A DNA stretch of 8,000 bases. It comes from Mesorhizobium sp. (GTDB taxonomy: Bacteria; Pseudomonadota; Alphaproteobacteria; Rhizobiales; Rhizobiaceae). Shown here one piece after another: positions 7,321-8,000 of this stretch. The DNA lies in assembly GCA_019509685.1 (NCBI GenBank), contig JAEKLU010000054.1:1-8000 (forward strand), read 5' to 3'. Both the position numbers and the translations under genes were made by a program. The first letter of the stretch is position 1, and the number at the start of each line of letters is the position of its first letter. The notes under the pieces are model-generated. The model was not told where the DNA came from, ran no database searches, and saw nothing but the letters and a program-made list of their open reading frames with translations.

Positions 7321-7464
7321 CCTTCTCCTCTTGTGGGAGAAGGTGTCGCCGCAGGCGACGGATGAGGGGTGTTCCGGTGAACGCCAACGTCTCACTCCGC
7401 TGGAACACCCCTCATCCGTCTCGGCGCTTCGCGCCGATCCACCTTCTCCCACAAGGGGAGAAGG
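7321..7464. repeat. Composite inverted palindromic element between rho and the convergent gene
   Basis: Two similar palindromic units face each other. The outer arms 7321-7344 and 7441-7464 are inverted copies with one mismatch over 24 bp, each itself a CCTTCTCC...GGAGAAGG hairpin. The inner arms 7359-7375 and 7402-7418 are a perfect 17-bp inverted repeat. Between outer and inner arms lie small hairpins that differ: GTCGCC-GCA-GGCGAC (7345-7359) on the left and TCGGCGC-TTC-GCGCCGA (7421-7437) on the right. The centre (7376-7401) is unique. This resembles a BIME-like pair of dispersed repeats; it can form a large stem or cruciform and may insulate the two convergent genes. Confidence 0.8.
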
Positions 7465-7472
7465 AAAAGGCA

Positions 7473-8000
7473 CTATCGCCGCAACAGCTTCTCTAACTCA
7501 CCAGCATCCGTCACAACAGGCAGGCATACCTGGCCGCTGCAGAACCAGGCGCCAGCCTTGTTCGTCGGCGGCAGCATGCCACCCGGGAGCAGCGGCCGAT
7601 TCGTCGCCGTTCCGACTGGCACCACGATATCGACCCGGCGCGGATCAGGATTCCGATTCGCAACCGGAACAAGACTTGGATCGTCCAGGGTATCGACCAG
7701 CACCAGCTTCAGCGGCTCGAGCGCCAATGCACAGGCGTTGACGATGCCGGCTTGGCCATAGGTCCGTTGCCCGGCGCGGCCCATGGCATGTTCGGCGGTC
7801 GTCCAGGCTTTTTGCCAGAGATCAGGATCGCCGGTGATCGAAGAGAGCCGCACCAACGCTTCGATGATCTGGCTTGTGGCGGAAGGGATTGCCTCGTCGA
7901 CGTCGCCGCGGATGCGGATCGGAACGTCGCCGCTGTCCGACGCCGTAAGCCAGTAGCCGGCGTTTTCGCTATCCCGGTGCCAGCGGTCGAGCTCGCCGAT
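7473..8000 (-). CDS. Thioredoxin domain-containing protein, YyaL/DUF255 family (C-terminal part)
   Basis: The last 175 codons of a gene that starts beyond the right edge; the frame is open from 8000 down to the TAG at 7473-7475. The family has an N-terminal thioredoxin-like domain (outside the window) followed by an alpha/alpha-toroid domain like that of sugar epimerases/glycosidases; full length is usually near 670 residues. Visible family features are the ENAGYWLTA segment (family: GGYF.T), IRGDVDEAIPSATS (family: R.K...D.A.PSGNS), LVRLSSITGD, YGQAG, and the terminal CSGQVCLPVVTD, whose CxxxxC matches the usual C-terminal pattern. The biochemical role of the family is not well established. 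It is convergent with rho, ending 8 bp beyond the repeat cluster. Confidence 0.85.
   Translation of the reverse strand: MGELDRWHRDSENAGYWLTASDSGDVPIRIRGDVDEAIPSATSQIIEALVRLSSITGDPDLWQKAWTTAEHAMGRAGQRTYGQAGIVNACALALEPLKLVLVDTLDDPSLVPVANRNPDPRRVDIVVPVGTATNRPLLPGGMLPPTNKAGAWFCSGQVCLPVVTDAGELEKLLRR

Noticed and set aside
7321..7464. CRISPR array
   Set aside because: The repeats are inverted palindromic units, not direct repeats with regular spacers.
7268..7741. Plus-strand open frame after rho
   Set aside because: It reads through the palindromic repeats and is antisense to the YyaL-type gene; no recognisable product.

Overview
The window looks like a stretch of alphaproteobacterial chromosome, most likely from Hyphomicrobiales (rhizobia), with Mesorhizobium or a close relative as the best guess. 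The reasons are high GC, tightly packed genes, the order dnaQ-coaE-aroE-maf-ppsR | hemE-hemJ-rho, and short palindromic intergenic repeats with a CCTTGTGGGG core of a kind common in rhizobial genomes. The genus is an inference, since no database search was possible.

The layout is divergent. From about 3866 leftwards, five genes run on the minus strand: ppsR (PPDK/PEP synthase regulator), maf (nucleotide pyrophosphatase), aroE (shikimate dehydrogenase), coaE (dephospho-CoA kinase) and dnaQ (DNA polymerase III epsilon). maf/aroE and aroE/coaE overlap, so they are probably co-transcribed. From 4269 rightwards, hemE and hemJ (heme synthesis, overlapping by ATGA) and rho (termination factor) run on the plus strand.

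The key region is the roughly 400-bp non-coding gap between ppsR and hemE (3867-4268). In Caulobacter and Rickettsia the replication origin lies between hemE and the RP001 (ppsR) homologue, and in Sinorhizobium it lies beside hemE. Here the gap holds several DnaA-box-like 9-mers, five GANTC (CcrM) sites and an AT-rich tract just before hemE. Genes on both sides point away from it, as expected when they are co-directional with replication forks leaving the site. I read it as the chromosomal oriC.

The edges are less conserved. At 1-70 there is the start of a minus-strand gene that resembles an IS5-type transposase N-terminus, followed by a palindromic repeat at 128-170. After rho, 7280-7464 holds a cluster of palindromic repeats, including a large inverted pair. 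The window ends inside the C-terminal part of a minus-strand gene for a YyaL-type (DUF255) thioredoxin-domain protein, convergent with rho.
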